Positions 1 through 8,191 of a stretch of DNA of 64,000 bases are shown here, piece by piece. Position 1 is the first letter of the stretch. Each line of letters starts with the position of its first letter. The position numbers were made by a program, and so were the translations under genes. The stretch is from Acidobacteriaceae bacterium UBA1307. GTDB lineage: Bacteria > Acidobacteriota > Terriglobia > Terriglobales > Acidobacteriaceae. Location: NCBI GenBank assembly GCA_002307235.1, contig DBTV01000030.1, positions 1 through 64,000 on the forward strand, read 5' to 3'. Below the pieces are notes generated by a model, which was given only the letters and a program-made list of their open reading frames with translations, did no database searches and was not told the DNA's origin.

Positions 1-22
1 TCAAATCCAGCCCCCGCAACCA
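1..22 (+). tRNA. 3' end of initiator tRNA-fMet (partial)
   Basis: The first 22 bases read as the end of a tRNA: the last six bases of the T-loop (TCAAAT), the T-stem 3' strand CCAGC, the acceptor 3' strand CCCCGCA, discriminator A and an encoded CCA. This differs by one base from the end of E. coli tRNA-fMet, and an acceptor rich in C on the 3' side is typical of initiator tRNAs. The rest lies outside the window, so the anticodon cannot be checked; a terminator follows at 69-89. Confidence 0.72.
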
Positions 23-66
23 ATCAGCGCAGATCGGCTTCAGCGCTGAACAGATTAAAGAAACCA

Positions 67-89
67 AGGGTGCCTATGGCACCTTTTTT
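67..89 (+). terminator. Intrinsic terminator after the tRNA
   Basis: GGTGCC and GGCACC (69-74, 78-83) form a 6-bp stem with a TAT loop, followed by six T. It sits 46 bases after the tRNA CCA end and fits plus-strand termination of the tRNA transcript. Confidence 0.75.
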
Positions 90-133
90 CTTTGCCCTAT
101 TTTTCCTTCCACACTCCCACACATAAAAAACAT

Positions 134-181
134 AGTTATTTTTTTGCGCGCCGTAACTTTTTGTTATCGGCGCAAAATAAC
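134..181. repeat. Imperfect inverted repeat between tRNA and rhodanese gene
   Basis: An outer GTTATTTT/AAAATAAC pair and an inner GCGCCG-type pair around a T5 loop form a long imperfect hairpin just past the rhodanese stop. It lies between two convergent transcription units and may end the minus-strand transcript. The uridine run is not in the canonical place, so its role is uncertain. Confidence 0.4.
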
Positions 182-190
182 TTCTGGAAG

Positions 191-556
191 TTACTTGCCC
201 GCGGTAATTTTTTTCGCGCGCGCATAGGAACCCATATTGAAAGCACTTTCGTAGCCCATGGCGCGCAGCTTCCTCACCGCCGCACGACTGCGAGCGCCGC
301 TCTGACAGTGCAACAGCAAAACACGATCCTTGCGGTCGACACGCCGCGTGACCTGCGTCTCAATCTCGTTGAGCGGTAGATTCACCGCCTGCCGCAGATG
401 CCCGGCCACGAACTCGCCGGCCGTGCGCACGTCAATCACCTGCGCACCCGCGTGCAGCAGCACGCGCGCCTGCCGGGCCGAAATCTGCCCCGCATGCCGC
501 ACCCACCAAAAGCCGATCAACAGCGCCGCCAGAAGAGGAAGGGTCGTACCTATCAT
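191..556 (-). CDS. Membrane-anchored rhodanese-like protein
   Basis: Single rhodanese domain of about 121 aa. An N-terminal hydrophobic segment (about residues 4-20) would anchor it in the inner membrane. The domain runs from about residue 32 and contains the active-site loop CQSGARS with the persulfide-forming cysteine, so it is probably catalytically competent in sulfur transfer. The size and layout match the common membrane-bound single-domain rhodaneses. The ATG at 556 is preferred over an in-frame TTG two codons upstream; neither has a strong ribosome site. It converges on the tRNA-fMet. The physiological sulfur acceptor cannot be inferred. Confidence 0.82.
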   Translation of the reverse strand: MIGTTLPLLAALLIGFWWVRHAGQISARQARVLLHAGAQVIDVRTAGEFVAGHLRQAVNLPLNEIETQVTRRVDRKDRVLLLHCQSGARSRAAVRKLRAMGYESAFNMGSYARAKKITAGK

Positions 557-742
557 GGCCAACAGCTTACCGCGTTCGACAGGTCATTCGGCAAGTTGCC
601 GTCCCACGCCCGCGCGAAAGCAGTGTTTTTCTTCGCACTGCGCCTGCCTGCACGGACGCGGAGCGGATGCGCACCGGCCGGTAACTGCGTGCCGGAATTT
701 CGCATTGGCTCTTTCTGCCGCCGCGTGTACACTGGAGGCGCT

Positions 743-1081
743 ATGAGCTGCCTGTTTTGCAAGATCATCGAGGGCTCGATTCCATCGACCAAGGTTCATG
801 AAGACGAGCTGTGCTACGCCTTTGCCGACATCAATCCGGTGGCCCCCACGCACGTCATCCTTGTGCCGCGCGAGCACTTGGCCTCGCTCGACGATACCGA
901 CCCGGACCACGGCGAGATGCTCGGCCACCTGCTGCTGACCGCCGCCGAGATCGCCCGCAAGCAGAACCTCACCAACGGCTACCGTATTGTGATCAACACC
1001 GGCGAGGACGGCGGGCAGACGGTCGAACACCTGCACCTGCACCTGCTCGGCGGACGCGAACTCGCCTGGCCTCCAGGCTAG
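743..1081 (+). CDS. HIT-family (histidine triad) nucleotide hydrolase
   Basis: A complete 112-aa HIT protein of the HINT type, which cleaves adenosine 5'-phosphoramidate-like nucleotides in the cytosol. It opens with the HINT start C-x-F-C-K-I-I and ends with the triad HLHLHLLGG, in which the middle His is the nucleophile. The usual Gly-Gly-Gln-x-V before the triad is also present. GGAGG at 735-739 precedes the ATG at 743 at short spacing and decides the start, although the frame stays open upstream. A terminator hairpin follows. Function within the broad HIT family is inferred. Confidence 0.93.
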   Translation: MSCLFCKIIEGSIPSTKVHEDELCYAFADINPVAPTHVILVPREHLASLDDTDPDHGEMLGHLLLTAAEIARKQNLTNGYRIVINTGEDGGQTVEHLHLHLLGGRELAWPPG

Positions 1082-1109
1082 GGTGTATCGCCATAGAGAC
1101 AAGCGGAAG

Positions 1110-1172
1110 CCCCGCAAAAAAAGTGAAGCAGAGGACTGCCACGTTGCGCCCGTGGCGGTCGTCTGCTTTTTT
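1110..1172. terminator. Probable bidirectional terminator
   Basis: A 16-bp stem (1128-1143 with 1151-1166, one mismatch and one GU pair) is followed on the plus strand by six T. On the minus strand it is followed by an A/T tract (the plus strand shows seven A before it). It lies between the convergent HIT gene and the receiver-like gene and could serve both. Confidence 0.78.
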
Positions 1173-1256
1173 GCGCACAAAAAAGAACGGCCCCGATGCT
1201 CTCGCATCAAAGCCGTTCCGTATGCATAGGGACCAAGGGACTCGTCCCTCGCTTCA

Positions 1257-2150
1257 CTACACGGGCTGCTGCGAGAGCTCTTCCTCTTCTTCAACCCCGT
1301 AGCGGCGCAGCATGTTCGGCAACGCCTGCGAGAAGGCCGAGCGCGGCATCACCGTGTCGCAACCTGCCTCGGAGGCCTTCATCTTCAGATCGCCGAGCAC
1401 GTGCGAAACAAAACCCACCACCGAAACCGTCTTCTTGAACTTTGATTTGAACTTGGGAATCCAGGTGAGCGGCTTGCCGTTGGTGTTGCCCAGGTCAAAG
1501 ACCACCAGCGACGGACGGCTCTCTTCGGGAAGCTCAAGCACGCGCGTCACGGCTTCCTTGTCGGCGCCCTTGACGAACTCGACCTTGACGCCGAGCTTGC
1601 GGGCCGTCTCCTGAATCTTGGCCAAAAAGAAGAGATCCTCGATGAAACAGTAGATGCGGACCGGAGCATCTTCGCGCACCTGCACCGGCGGCGCATAGGG
1701 CTCTTCCCAGTGCTGCGAGGAGCGGCCACCGCCCATCTGTCCCAACTGAATCGTCGAAGGCGGACCGTCGTCGATGTTGCCGTTGGCCACCCGGTAGCTG
1801 TGGTCCATCGGTCCGACAAACTCGCGCGGGCCCTTCATCTTCGGCTTTCGCTTATTTTGCTGCGGGGAGGTGTTGTTACCCGGCTGCGCGGAGGGGTTCT
1901 TCGGAGTAAATTTTTTCTTTTTCCGGCCCTGACTCGGCTGCTGTTGCTGCCTGCGGGGTGCAGCGGGCGGAGCTTGCGGAGCGGCTACCTGAGGCGCCTG
2001 AGGCTGCGGCTGTTGGCCGGTGGCCACGTTCGGCTGGCCGGTCTTGTTCTTACGGCGGCGGCGGCGGCGGCGATGCCCCTGCGACTGCCCCTGGCCATTG
2101 TCAGAGGCGGGCCCAACTTCGGGAAGGGCCTGGGTTGTTTCTGTCGTCAT
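1257..2150 (-). CDS. Receiver-like (CheY-fold) protein with basic low-complexity N-terminus
   Basis: A 297-aa protein in two parts. Residues 1-100 are low complexity: a run of seven Arg near residue 27, then Gln/Pro/Ala-rich stretches and Lys patches, which suggests nucleic-acid binding or disorder. From about residue 165 to 285 the pattern resembles a response-regulator receiver: a beta strand ending in Glu-Asp, a central VVFDL strand with a possible phospho-acceptor Asp, and a late strand ending MPRS where canonical receivers have a Lys-Pro. The missing Lys argues for a pseudo-receiver. AGGAAG upstream supports the ATG at 2150. No kinase is adjacent. Function unknown; the fold assignment is by eye. 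Confidence 0.75.
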   Translation of the reverse strand: MTTETTQALPEVGPASDNGQGQSQGHRRRRRRRKNKTGQPNVATGQQPQPQAPQVAAPQAPPAAPRRQQQQPSQGRKKKKFTPKNPSAQPGNNTSPQQNKRKPKMKGPREFVGPMDHSYRVANGNIDDGPPSTIQLGQMGGGRSSQHWEEPYAPPVQVREDAPVRIYCFIEDLFFLAKIQETARKLGVKVEFVKGADKEAVTRVLELPEESRPSLVVFDLGNTNGKPLTWIPKFKSKFKKTVSVVGFVSHVLGDLKMKASEAGCDTVMPRSAFSQALPNMLRRYGVEEEEELSQQPV

Positions 2151-2800
2151 GCGATTACTTCCTGCTACTCAATGGTGCATTGCGTACGGATGCTTGGCTG
2201 CAAGCCGGCTTGTTGCAAACTGCGCCTGCAACGGCGGATTCTCCACTTTGCCCTCAGCGTCCTCGAAAGGCAAAGCGAAGCGAAGATCGATTCCTTCAGG
2301 CAAAACGACAAACAGCCAGGATTCACAGCCAAAACCGTGCGGCAAAGATTGTGCGTTGGATGTTTGTTGTGAGTACGCGGCACTTTATCTTCTGCCGCTC
2401 TTAACCCCTCACGTCAGGAAGCCACACACCGGGATTTCCCGTGCCGACTCTGGTTCCAGACGTCTTGCCTTGCAAATTCCGTAAAAACGCTCGTTTCGAC
2501 TCCAATGCAAACTCAGTCCGGATCGACTCAACGGGCTGTTTGAGGCATTGCTGCGAGTACGTTTCTGCTGGGTGTATCCCTTGCTGCTCAGGCCTGGCGG
2601 CGGGCTTAGGCCCACATCCGGCGGGCAAAGCCTCCATCCGTCGCGGCGAGCGTGCTCTTCCATTTTCGGAAGGCCTGCGTCAGCTGCTCCTGAGGCAACT
2701 CCGATACTACAAGCATCCCATGGCGACTTGCAAGGGGCCGATGCGGTGAAAAAATCTTCGATCTCAAGAAAACGGGAAGGGAGAAAAACCGAATCCAGCC
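2151..2800. other. Intergenic region with no identified gene
   Basis: About 650 bases upstream of the receiver-like gene. Open frames are present in several directions, but none has a convincing start, family resemblance or biased codon use. The proximal part must contain the promoter of the minus-strand gene starting at 2150, but no clear -35/-10 pair was found. Confidence 0.4.
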
Positions 2801-2838
2801 TAAAAAACAAGAAGCCATCCCTCGCGGAATGGCTTCTT
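2801..2838 (-). terminator. Strong minus-strand intrinsic terminator without an obvious gene
   Basis: ATGGCTTCTT (2829-2838) and AAGAAGCCAT (2809-2818) form a perfect 10-bp stem with a 10-base loop. Read on the minus strand it is followed by a G and six T. No protein gene ends just upstream on that strand, so it probably ends a non-coding transcript from the 2840-3060 region. Confidence 0.75.
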
Positions 2839-3000
2839 TGCCTCCTGGACAGGCCACCGGCCTCCCATAATTTCGTGGGCGAATTATTTCGCTCCACTTC
2901 AGCTTTTTTTCGGCCGGTCTGCCCTCATTGGGGCGCTCTCGTAGCCGAAGGGCTGTTTGTTTGTGTGGCCAAAAGCCTTGGCTTCCGGCCGAAACATCAC
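2801..3000 (-). ncRNA. Candidate structured small RNA
   Basis: Upstream of the orphan terminator, the minus strand is unusually rich in self-complementarity. A 10-bp perfect inverted repeat, CCGGCCGAAA (2985-2994) with TTTCGGCCGG (2908-2917), encloses smaller hairpins. Further downstream are GCGAA/TTCGC, ATAATT/AATTAT and AGGCC/GGCCT stems. A second GGCCGG copy near 2853 could compete for the same CCGGCC, as in switching RNAs. The length (about 190-200 nt) would suit a 6S-like or other sRNA, but no family signature was recognised and the 5' end is a guess. Confidence 0.33.
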
Positions 3001-3172
3001 TGGCACTTTCTATTAATGCAATCCTTGGACCATTCTTTTCGATCTTATTTATCAATGACATACAAAATAAAGCTGCGCCCGGATGTTTGAATTTCTGTAG
3101 CGAACGATCTTTTTTATACTGAATACCATAGATCGCATTCTGCCCCTATGCCCCCAACGCAGGGCATTCTTT

Positions 3173-3997
3173 CTATTTTTGGCACTTTGGACAAAAGTGC
3201 GTGCCCCGGCCAGCCACCAGAATCCGTTCGATCGGCGTTGCGCAGTTGTGGCAGGGCTCGCCGCCACGCTGATAGACCCGGTGCTCAAGCTGATAAAAAC
3301 CCCGCACGCCGGTCGCGTCTACATAATCGGAGACCGAGGAGCCGCCCTTGGCAATCGAGGCCTCCAGCACCTGCACAAGCGCCACGCGCAGCCGTTCCAA
3401 CTCGGCCCGCGTCAGCCGCCCGGCGGCCCGGCGTGGCCGGATTCCGGCATGAAACAGGCTCTCGTCGGCATAAATGTTGCCGACGCCGGTCAGCAGCGAC
3501 TGGTTAAGCAGCGCGGCCTTGATGGCCAGCGTGCGCCCGCGAAAGAGCGCGGCAAAGGCCTCCGGTTCAATCGTGAGCGGCTCGGCACCGGCGGCGGCAA
3601 AAGCGCCGTTCTTCTTCAGATCGCGAAATTCCAGCCGCCCGAAGCGACGCGGATCGACAAAACGCAGTTCCTTGCCGCTTTTCAGCTCGAGCCGCGCGTG
3701 GGTATGCTTGGCGACGGGTGCTTCAGGGGTGGTCACGAGCAGCCGCCCGGTCATGCCAAGATGCACAACCCATTGGGCTTCGATTGATTTTTTATTTTCG
3801 CCCAGCTCGCAGACAATGTGCTTGCCGGTGCGGTGCACGGCAACGATTTTGCGTCCTGCGAGCCCTCGATGCTGGCGCGCCGCCGACGTCTTGAAGGGCT
3901 GCGGATAGCTGCTAAACCAAACTTCAACAATGCGGTCGCCATGCACGCGCTCGTCAACACCGCGTGCGACCGTTTCCACCTCGGGCAGTTCCGGCAT
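3173..3997 (-). CDS. mutM: Formamidopyrimidine-DNA glycosylase (Fpg/MutM)
   Basis: Base-excision repair enzyme that removes 8-oxoguanine and ring-opened purines and nicks the abasic site. At 274 aa it is full length. It begins MPELPEVE, placing the catalytic Pro and Glu right after the initiator Met. The conserved Lys of the beta-elimination site lies near residue 59 in RTGKH. The C-terminal zinc finger has four Cys at about 249, 252, 269 and 272. Start and length leave little doubt. It stands alone on the minus strand, followed leftwards by a non-coding region. Confidence 0.97.
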   Translation of the reverse strand: MPELPEVETVARGVDERVHGDRIVEVWFSSYPQPFKTSAARQHRGLAGRKIVAVHRTGKHIVCELGENKKSIEAQWVVHLGMTGRLLVTTPEAPVAKHTHARLELKSGKELRFVDPRRFGRLEFRDLKKNGAFAAAGAEPLTIEPEAFAALFRGRTLAIKAALLNQSLLTGVGNIYADESLFHAGIRPRRAAGRLTRAELERLRVALVQVLEASIAKGGSSVSDYVDATGVRGFYQLEHRVYQRGGEPCHNCATPIERILVAGRGTHFCPKCQK

Positions 3998-4051
3998 CTT
4001 GGACTTCGAAGCCTCCAGCCTTTATCGTACCTCTACGGTCCAAAACGTCGC

Positions 4052-4378
4052 TTATGCCTGTGCGCTGTCACCTTCGGCAGTGTGGGCACCCGTCTGGCTC
4101 AACTTCGTCCAGAAGAGAAACCCCAGCGAGAGTCCGGCAAGAAACACGACCAACGAAGAGCCCTCGATCAGACTCAGAGAGCGGTTTTCGTCTCTGGTCA
4201 GGTAGATCGCCGCACCGTGAATGCTGCGCGGAACCACGCGTCCTTCTTCGAGAACCGACCAGCGTGGCATCGTGTCGTAGTAGCGCTCGGAGAGCCTGGT
4301 TGAGGCAACCAGTCCGCAGACACCGCTCAACAGGAAGAAGAGAGAAACCACGCGCAAAAATCTTAATGCAGAAGACAT
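4052..4378 (-). CDS. Small two-helix membrane protein, unknown function
   Basis: A 108-aa protein with hydrophobic segments at about residues 6-26 and 80-97 and a charged loop between, so both ends should face the same side of the inner membrane. The ATG at 4378 is chosen because a GGAGG lies just upstream on the minus strand; a longer reading to 4504 adds a polar stretch with no ribosome site. No family was recognised. It sits 54 bases upstream of mutM and might be cotranscribed with it. Confidence 0.62.
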   Translation of the reverse strand: MSSALRFLRVVSLFFLLSGVCGLVASTRLSERYYDTMPRWSVLEEGRVVPRSIHGAAIYLTRDENRSLSLIEGSSLVVFLAGLSLGFLFWTKLSQTGAHTAEGDSAQA

Positions 4379-4716
4379 GAGGATTGTCCTCCTTACAGAA
4401 AATCCATCTTTCTGGCTGATGGGGGCTTTCGCCGGACTTCCCGCTCTGTGCGCGCTGTATAGCTTCGATGTCTCTGTTGTGCTCAGAAACTCCGAGGACT
4501 CCACTCTCTAACTTGATGACTTCAGCGCAAGGCGAAACGGCCATGTTCAGAATACTTCTTTTTACGAAAAACGCTGCAACGATGCGCCACTCTTGCGTAA
4601 CGCGCATAAGTAACTATAAAAAATGATTTTTTGCAGTATGAGTTATCCCAGTTACCGACATATCAACATGGCCAAGCTCTTCGCGCACGCAGCCCCGTCC
4701 GACAGGCCCATGCCAA

Positions 4717-5226
4717 TCAGTGCTGCGGCCAGGAGGGATGTATCTTGCTGACCTCAAAGCTCACAATCTTCCACTCGCCCTGCGGATTGCGCACATAGAC
4801 ACGCGTGTAGCGAAAATCGCCGGAGACCGGCCCGTTGGCATTGGTCCCCACGATGGACGATAAAGAGGTAACCACCGCAGTCTTGCCGTAGAAGCGAATC
4901 TTGCGGTCGGTCACCTCCATGGAGGTGACATGCAGCGAGCCCTCACGAAGCGCGGCCAGAGCCTGATCCTTGGTTTGCAGCGTTCCGGAGGCGGTAATGG
5001 CGATGTAATCGTCGGCCAGCAGCCGCGCCATGGCGTCGAAGTCATCCGCCAGCACGGCCTTGCGCCAGCTCTCCTCGAGCCGCTCGATCTGGTGATGATT
5101 ACTGTTGGGCTTGTGCGGAATCGGCGGCATGGCCCACAGCGGCAACGCCAGCGCGAAGACCAACAGGGCCACACTCCGCTTGAAGGAGAGGACCAACGAG
5201 AGCGAATTGCGCTGGAGTTTTGGCAT
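4717..5226 (-). CDS. Exported NTF2-like (DUF4440/SnoaL-type) protein
   Basis: 169 aa with an N-terminal signal-like segment (positive residues, then a hydrophobic run about residues 18-33 ending near Ala-Met-Pro). The rest matches the DUF4440 pattern of the NTF2-like cone fold: an early helix with LEESWRKAVLADD, a DYIAIT strand, a TKDQAL helix and a final strand of the WKIVSFEVSKI type. Such proteins are small ligand-binding or isomerase-like modules, and no catalytic residues can be assigned. Probably periplasmic. Neighbours give no functional clue. Confidence 0.75.
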   Translation of the reverse strand: MPKLQRNSLSLVLSFKRSVALLVFALALPLWAMPPIPHKPNSNHHQIERLEESWRKAVLADDFDAMARLLADDYIAITASGTLQTKDQALAALREGSLHVTSMEVTDRKIRFYGKTAVVTSLSSIVGTNANGPVSGDFRYTRVYVRNPQGEWKIVSFEVSKIHPSWPQH

Positions 5227-5335
5227 CGACTTGAAGGGATAGTAGCCCCGAAGCCTTCAGCCGGTCAACGAGAGGAATGTGAATCGTTACGATTCCGCCT
5301 CGAATGGCGGAATCGCAGCGTGCATTGCGGAAAAG

Positions 5336-5623
5336 TTAAGCGAGCGAAACGAGGTTTTCGACGGCGCGCTCTTTCATCTTTTGCGCCAGCACGCCGATGG
5401 CGTATTTTTTGAAGTGCTCGCTGGCGCGATGGGCGGCCAGAGCCTTTTCATCGGCGTACTGCTCGAGGATCAGCAGCGAGTCCGGATCGTCTTCGACCTG
5501 ATTGGGCGAGTAGACGATGTTGCCCGGCTCCTGACGCGAGGCAATGGCCAACTGACGCGCAGCCTCGACCGCTTCCGCACGGTCCTCAGAGGCAAACCGA
5601 TAACGAATAACAAAACTAACCAT
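5336..5623 (-). CDS. ABM-domain protein, putative quinol monooxygenase (YgiN-like)
   Basis: A compact 95-aa protein with the dimeric alpha/beta barrel (ABM) layout: an initial beta strand, an amphipathic helix, a central strand LLILEQYADEKAL and the helix HRASEHFKKY. Family members oxidise quinols or bind small aromatics in the cytosol. AAGGAAAA upstream supports the ATG at 5623. It lies 56 bases downstream of purA on the same strand and may be cotranscribed, though no metabolic link is apparent. Substrate unknown. Confidence 0.8.
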   Translation of the reverse strand: MVSFVIRYRFASEDRAEAVEAARQLAIASRQEPGNIVYSPNQVEDDPDSLLILEQYADEKALAAHRASEHFKKYAIGVLAQKMKERAVENLVSLA

Positions 5624-5679
5624 AAATTTTCCTTGGGGATTGCGCAGGGGCCGCCGTTGAGGCCGGCCCCCTGCGCATC

Positions 5680-6996
5680 TTAGGCGTGAATTTCGTCAAG
5701 CACTGCCGCAAACTCCGGCAGAACCATGGTTTGTGCGCGATCCGGGCCGGTGGAGACCATGCCGATCTTGGCGCCGCTCTCGCGCTCCTGGAAGCGCAGA
5801 TACTCCTGCGCGGCCCGGGGCAGCTTGTCGAACTCGGTGATGCCCTCGGTCGACTGCTTCCAGCCCTTCAGCGTGGTGTAGCGCGGCTTGAGCGCCTCCA
5901 TGCCGACGACGTCGGCCGGAACCTCATCGGTGAGCTTGCCGTTGATCTCGTAGCCAACGCAGACGGGAATCTCGTCGAGCTCGTCGAGAATGTCGAGCTT
6001 GGTGATGACCATCCACTCGGCACCGTTGATCTGGTTTGAGTAGCGCAGCAGCGGAATGTCGAGCCAGCCACAGCGGCGCGGGCGGCCGGTGACGGCGCCG
6101 AACTCACGGCCACGCTCACGCAGGCTTTCGCCGGCGGCGTCGAAGTTCTCGGTGGGGAACGGGCCCTCGCCGACGCGGGTCACATAGGCCTTGGTGACGG
6201 CGATGACCGTGCCGATGGCCGTGGGGCCAACGCCGGTGCCGGTGGCCGCGCCGCCGGCAGTGGCCGACGAGCTGGTGACGAACGGATAGGTGCCGTGATC
6301 GATGTCGAGCAGGGTGCCCTGCGCGCCCTCAAACATGACGCTGCCGCCCTCGGCGAGAATGCCGTGCAGTTTGCGGCTGGTGTCGGTGACGAAGGGGCGC
6401 AGCTTTTCAGCCGCGGCAGCGTACTCGTCGAAGATCTTGGTGGCATCGATCGGTTCAGAGCCATAGAGGGCCTTGGCGATGGCGTTCTTCTCGGCGCAAG
6501 CAGCTTCAATGTGCGTTTTCAGCAACTTGGTATTCAGCAGGTCGACCACGCGCAGACCGCCACGGGACATCTTGTCCTCATAGGCCGGGCCGATGCCCTT
6601 GCTGGTGGTGCCGATCTTCTGACGGCCGGGCGCGCACTCGGCGGCCAGCTCGATCATGCGGTGATAGGGCAGAATGACCTGTGCGCGGTTGGAGACGAAC
6701 AGGTTCTCGTCGACCGGCAGGCCAAGATCGCGCAGCCGGTTGACCTCGGTCAAAAAGGCCATCGGGTCCAGCACAACGCCGTTGCCGATCACGCCCTTGC
6801 AACCCGGGCGCAGCACGCCGCAGGGAATCAGCTGCAGGACAAACTTCTGTCCGCCAATAATGACCGTATGGCCAGCGTTATGGCCGCCAGCGTAGCGGGC
6901 CACGGCGCTGAAGCGCTCGCTGAGCACATCGACAATCTTGCCCTTGCCTTCATCGCCCCACTGGGCACCCAGCACAACCGCAGTCTTTGCTCGCAT
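5680..6996 (-). CDS. purA: Adenylosuccinate synthetase
   Basis: Cytosolic enzyme joining IMP and aspartate with GTP to give adenylosuccinate, the first committed step to AMP. The 438-aa protein has the N-terminal GTP-binding loop QWGDEGKGK at about residues 11-19, the GGHNAGHT motif, and the TTSKGIGPAYEDK region. The ATG at 6996 aligns with the usual family start (four to six residues before VVLGxQWGDEGKGK). An in-frame GTG at 7014 would add six residues and is less likely; a GAGG precedes the ATG closely. The next minus-strand gene starts 57 bases downstream. Confidence 0.97.
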   Translation of the reverse strand: MRAKTAVVLGAQWGDEGKGKIVDVLSERFSAVARYAGGHNAGHTVIIGGQKFVLQLIPCGVLRPGCKGVIGNGVVLDPMAFLTEVNRLRDLGLPVDENLFVSNRAQVILPYHRMIELAAECAPGRQKIGTTSKGIGPAYEDKMSRGGLRVVDLLNTKLLKTHIEAACAEKNAIAKALYGSEPIDATKIFDEYAAAAEKLRPFVTDTSRKLHGILAEGGSVMFEGAQGTLLDIDHGTYPFVTSSSATAGGAATGTGVGPTAIGTVIAVTKAYVTRVGEGPFPTENFDAAGESLRERGREFGAVTGRPRRCGWLDIPLLRYSNQINGAEWMVITKLDILDELDEIPVCVGYEINGKLTDEVPADVVGMEALKPRYTTLKGWKQSTEGITEFDKLPRAAQEYLRFQERESGAKIGMVSTGPDRAQTMVLPEFAAVLDEIHA

Positions 6997-7249
6997 GAAT
7001 CCTCGAATCCTCACGTACGCCGTTCCACACTAAAGTTTGGAATTTCGCTCGGGCTTGCCGCCACGGAGCCTCATCGGAGGGAACGGAAAGTGTCGGCGCG
7101 GCTCGAACCCGGCTGCGCCTCTTCGATGATAAACCCTCACCGCGTAGGAGCCGAACCGGGGACCGGCCGGAAAAATCTTTCGGAATCCTGTTCACCATTC
7201 CGCCGCCCCGCCGTTGTACAGGCAGAAGCACCGGGAGGCAAGGGAGACC

Positions 7250-8176
7250 ATGCAACTTCGCAAAATAGCAGGACAAACGACAATGATTCTGGCCAGCCTC
7301 GTGCTGGCGCTGAGCCTGACGCCGGCCGCGGCGCAGGCCAATGCTGGCACAAAAACTGCGACCGCACCAAGCAGCAGCGAACCGTTTGACGCGGTTCAGA
7401 GTCAGCTTTACGAGCTTCTGGGCCACGCACCGACGATGGCGACAGCCATCGCGCACGATCCGTCGCTTCTCGGCGAATCCGGTTACATCACGCACAACAA
7501 TCCGCCGCTGGCAGCCTTTCTCACCACGCACCCCGACATTGCACGCACGCCCGAGTATTACCTGTTTGCCAACCTATCCGTTGATCATGGCGACCGCGCC
7601 CGCGCCCTCGAAGAGAGAATCTGCCCGCAGATGCTGCCTCCCAACTTTTCGGGCAACATTCGGAGCGAAAACCTGGTGCCTATGATCGTGCTTCCGGCCC
7701 TCTTTGGCGCCATCGTCTGGATCATCTATCTCTTCGTCGCGGGTCTTCGCCAAAGCAAATTACTCAAGGCGCAGAGCGCGTTGCAGGGGCGACTGATCGA
7801 CAAGATCAGTTCCTCGCAAGATATGGCGACATACCTGAGCACCAATACCGCCCAAAAGCTCTTCGGCGGCACTTCACTTACCGATGCGCAGCCTGCCGAT
7901 GCAAAGGCCGTCTTCACCTCGGCCCGCATCCTCTGGCCGCTCCAGATCGGGGTGATGCTGATCGTGCTGGCCATTGGCGTCTACGGCATTCGCAACTGCG
8001 GCAATGCTGCCGACATGGTCACAACCAGCGCAGCCATCGCGCTCAGTGCCATGATGGTCGCCGCTGGCATCGGGTTTATTCTCTGTGCAGGCATCGCCTG
8101 GGCCACAGCAAAGAGGCTGGGCGTGCTTCCGGCAAAGCCGAAAAAAAACGAAGACGAAACCCTCGACAGGCCGTAA
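7250..8176 (+). CDS. Exported multi-pass membrane protein of the sigma/DUF3738 module
   Basis: 308 aa. The N-terminal hydrophobic segment (about 10-32) ends in an Ala-rich signal-peptidase-like site. A soluble stretch of about 120 residues follows, then a membrane helix near 150-168 and two more at about 235-252 and 265-290. The tail is charged. The soluble part contains a FANLSVDHGDRARALEERICPQM-type cysteine region. No family was recognised. The ATG at 7250 has GGGAG a few bases upstream, and a longer frame start lacks one. It lies 15 bases before an ECF sigma gene with its own strong ribosome site, so the four genes to 9993 look like one operon. It could be the sensor of the module, but that is a guess. 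Confidence 0.8.
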   Translation: MQLRKIAGQTTMILASLVLALSLTPAAAQANAGTKTATAPSSSEPFDAVQSQLYELLGHAPTMATAIAHDPSLLGESGYITHNNPPLAAFLTTHPDIARTPEYYLFANLSVDHGDRARALEERICPQMLPPNFSGNIRSENLVPMIVLPALFGAIVWIIYLFVAGLRQSKLLKAQSALQGRLIDKISSSQDMATYLSTNTAQKLFGGTSLTDAQPADAKAVFTSARILWPLQIGVMLIVLAIGVYGIRNCGNAADMVTTSAAIALSAMMVAAGIGFILCAGIAWATAKRLGVLPAKPKKNEDETLDRP

Positions 8177-8191
8177 CCGCAAGGAGCGGCC

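Noticed and set aside
2406..3061. Several 100-180 aa frames in 2.4-3.1 kb
   Set aside because: They overlap one another on both strands, lack ribosome sites and domains, and conflict with the structured RNA and terminator.
6295..7389. A 364-aa plus-strand frame opposite purA
   Set aside because: Antisense shadow of purA; no family similarity and no ribosome site.
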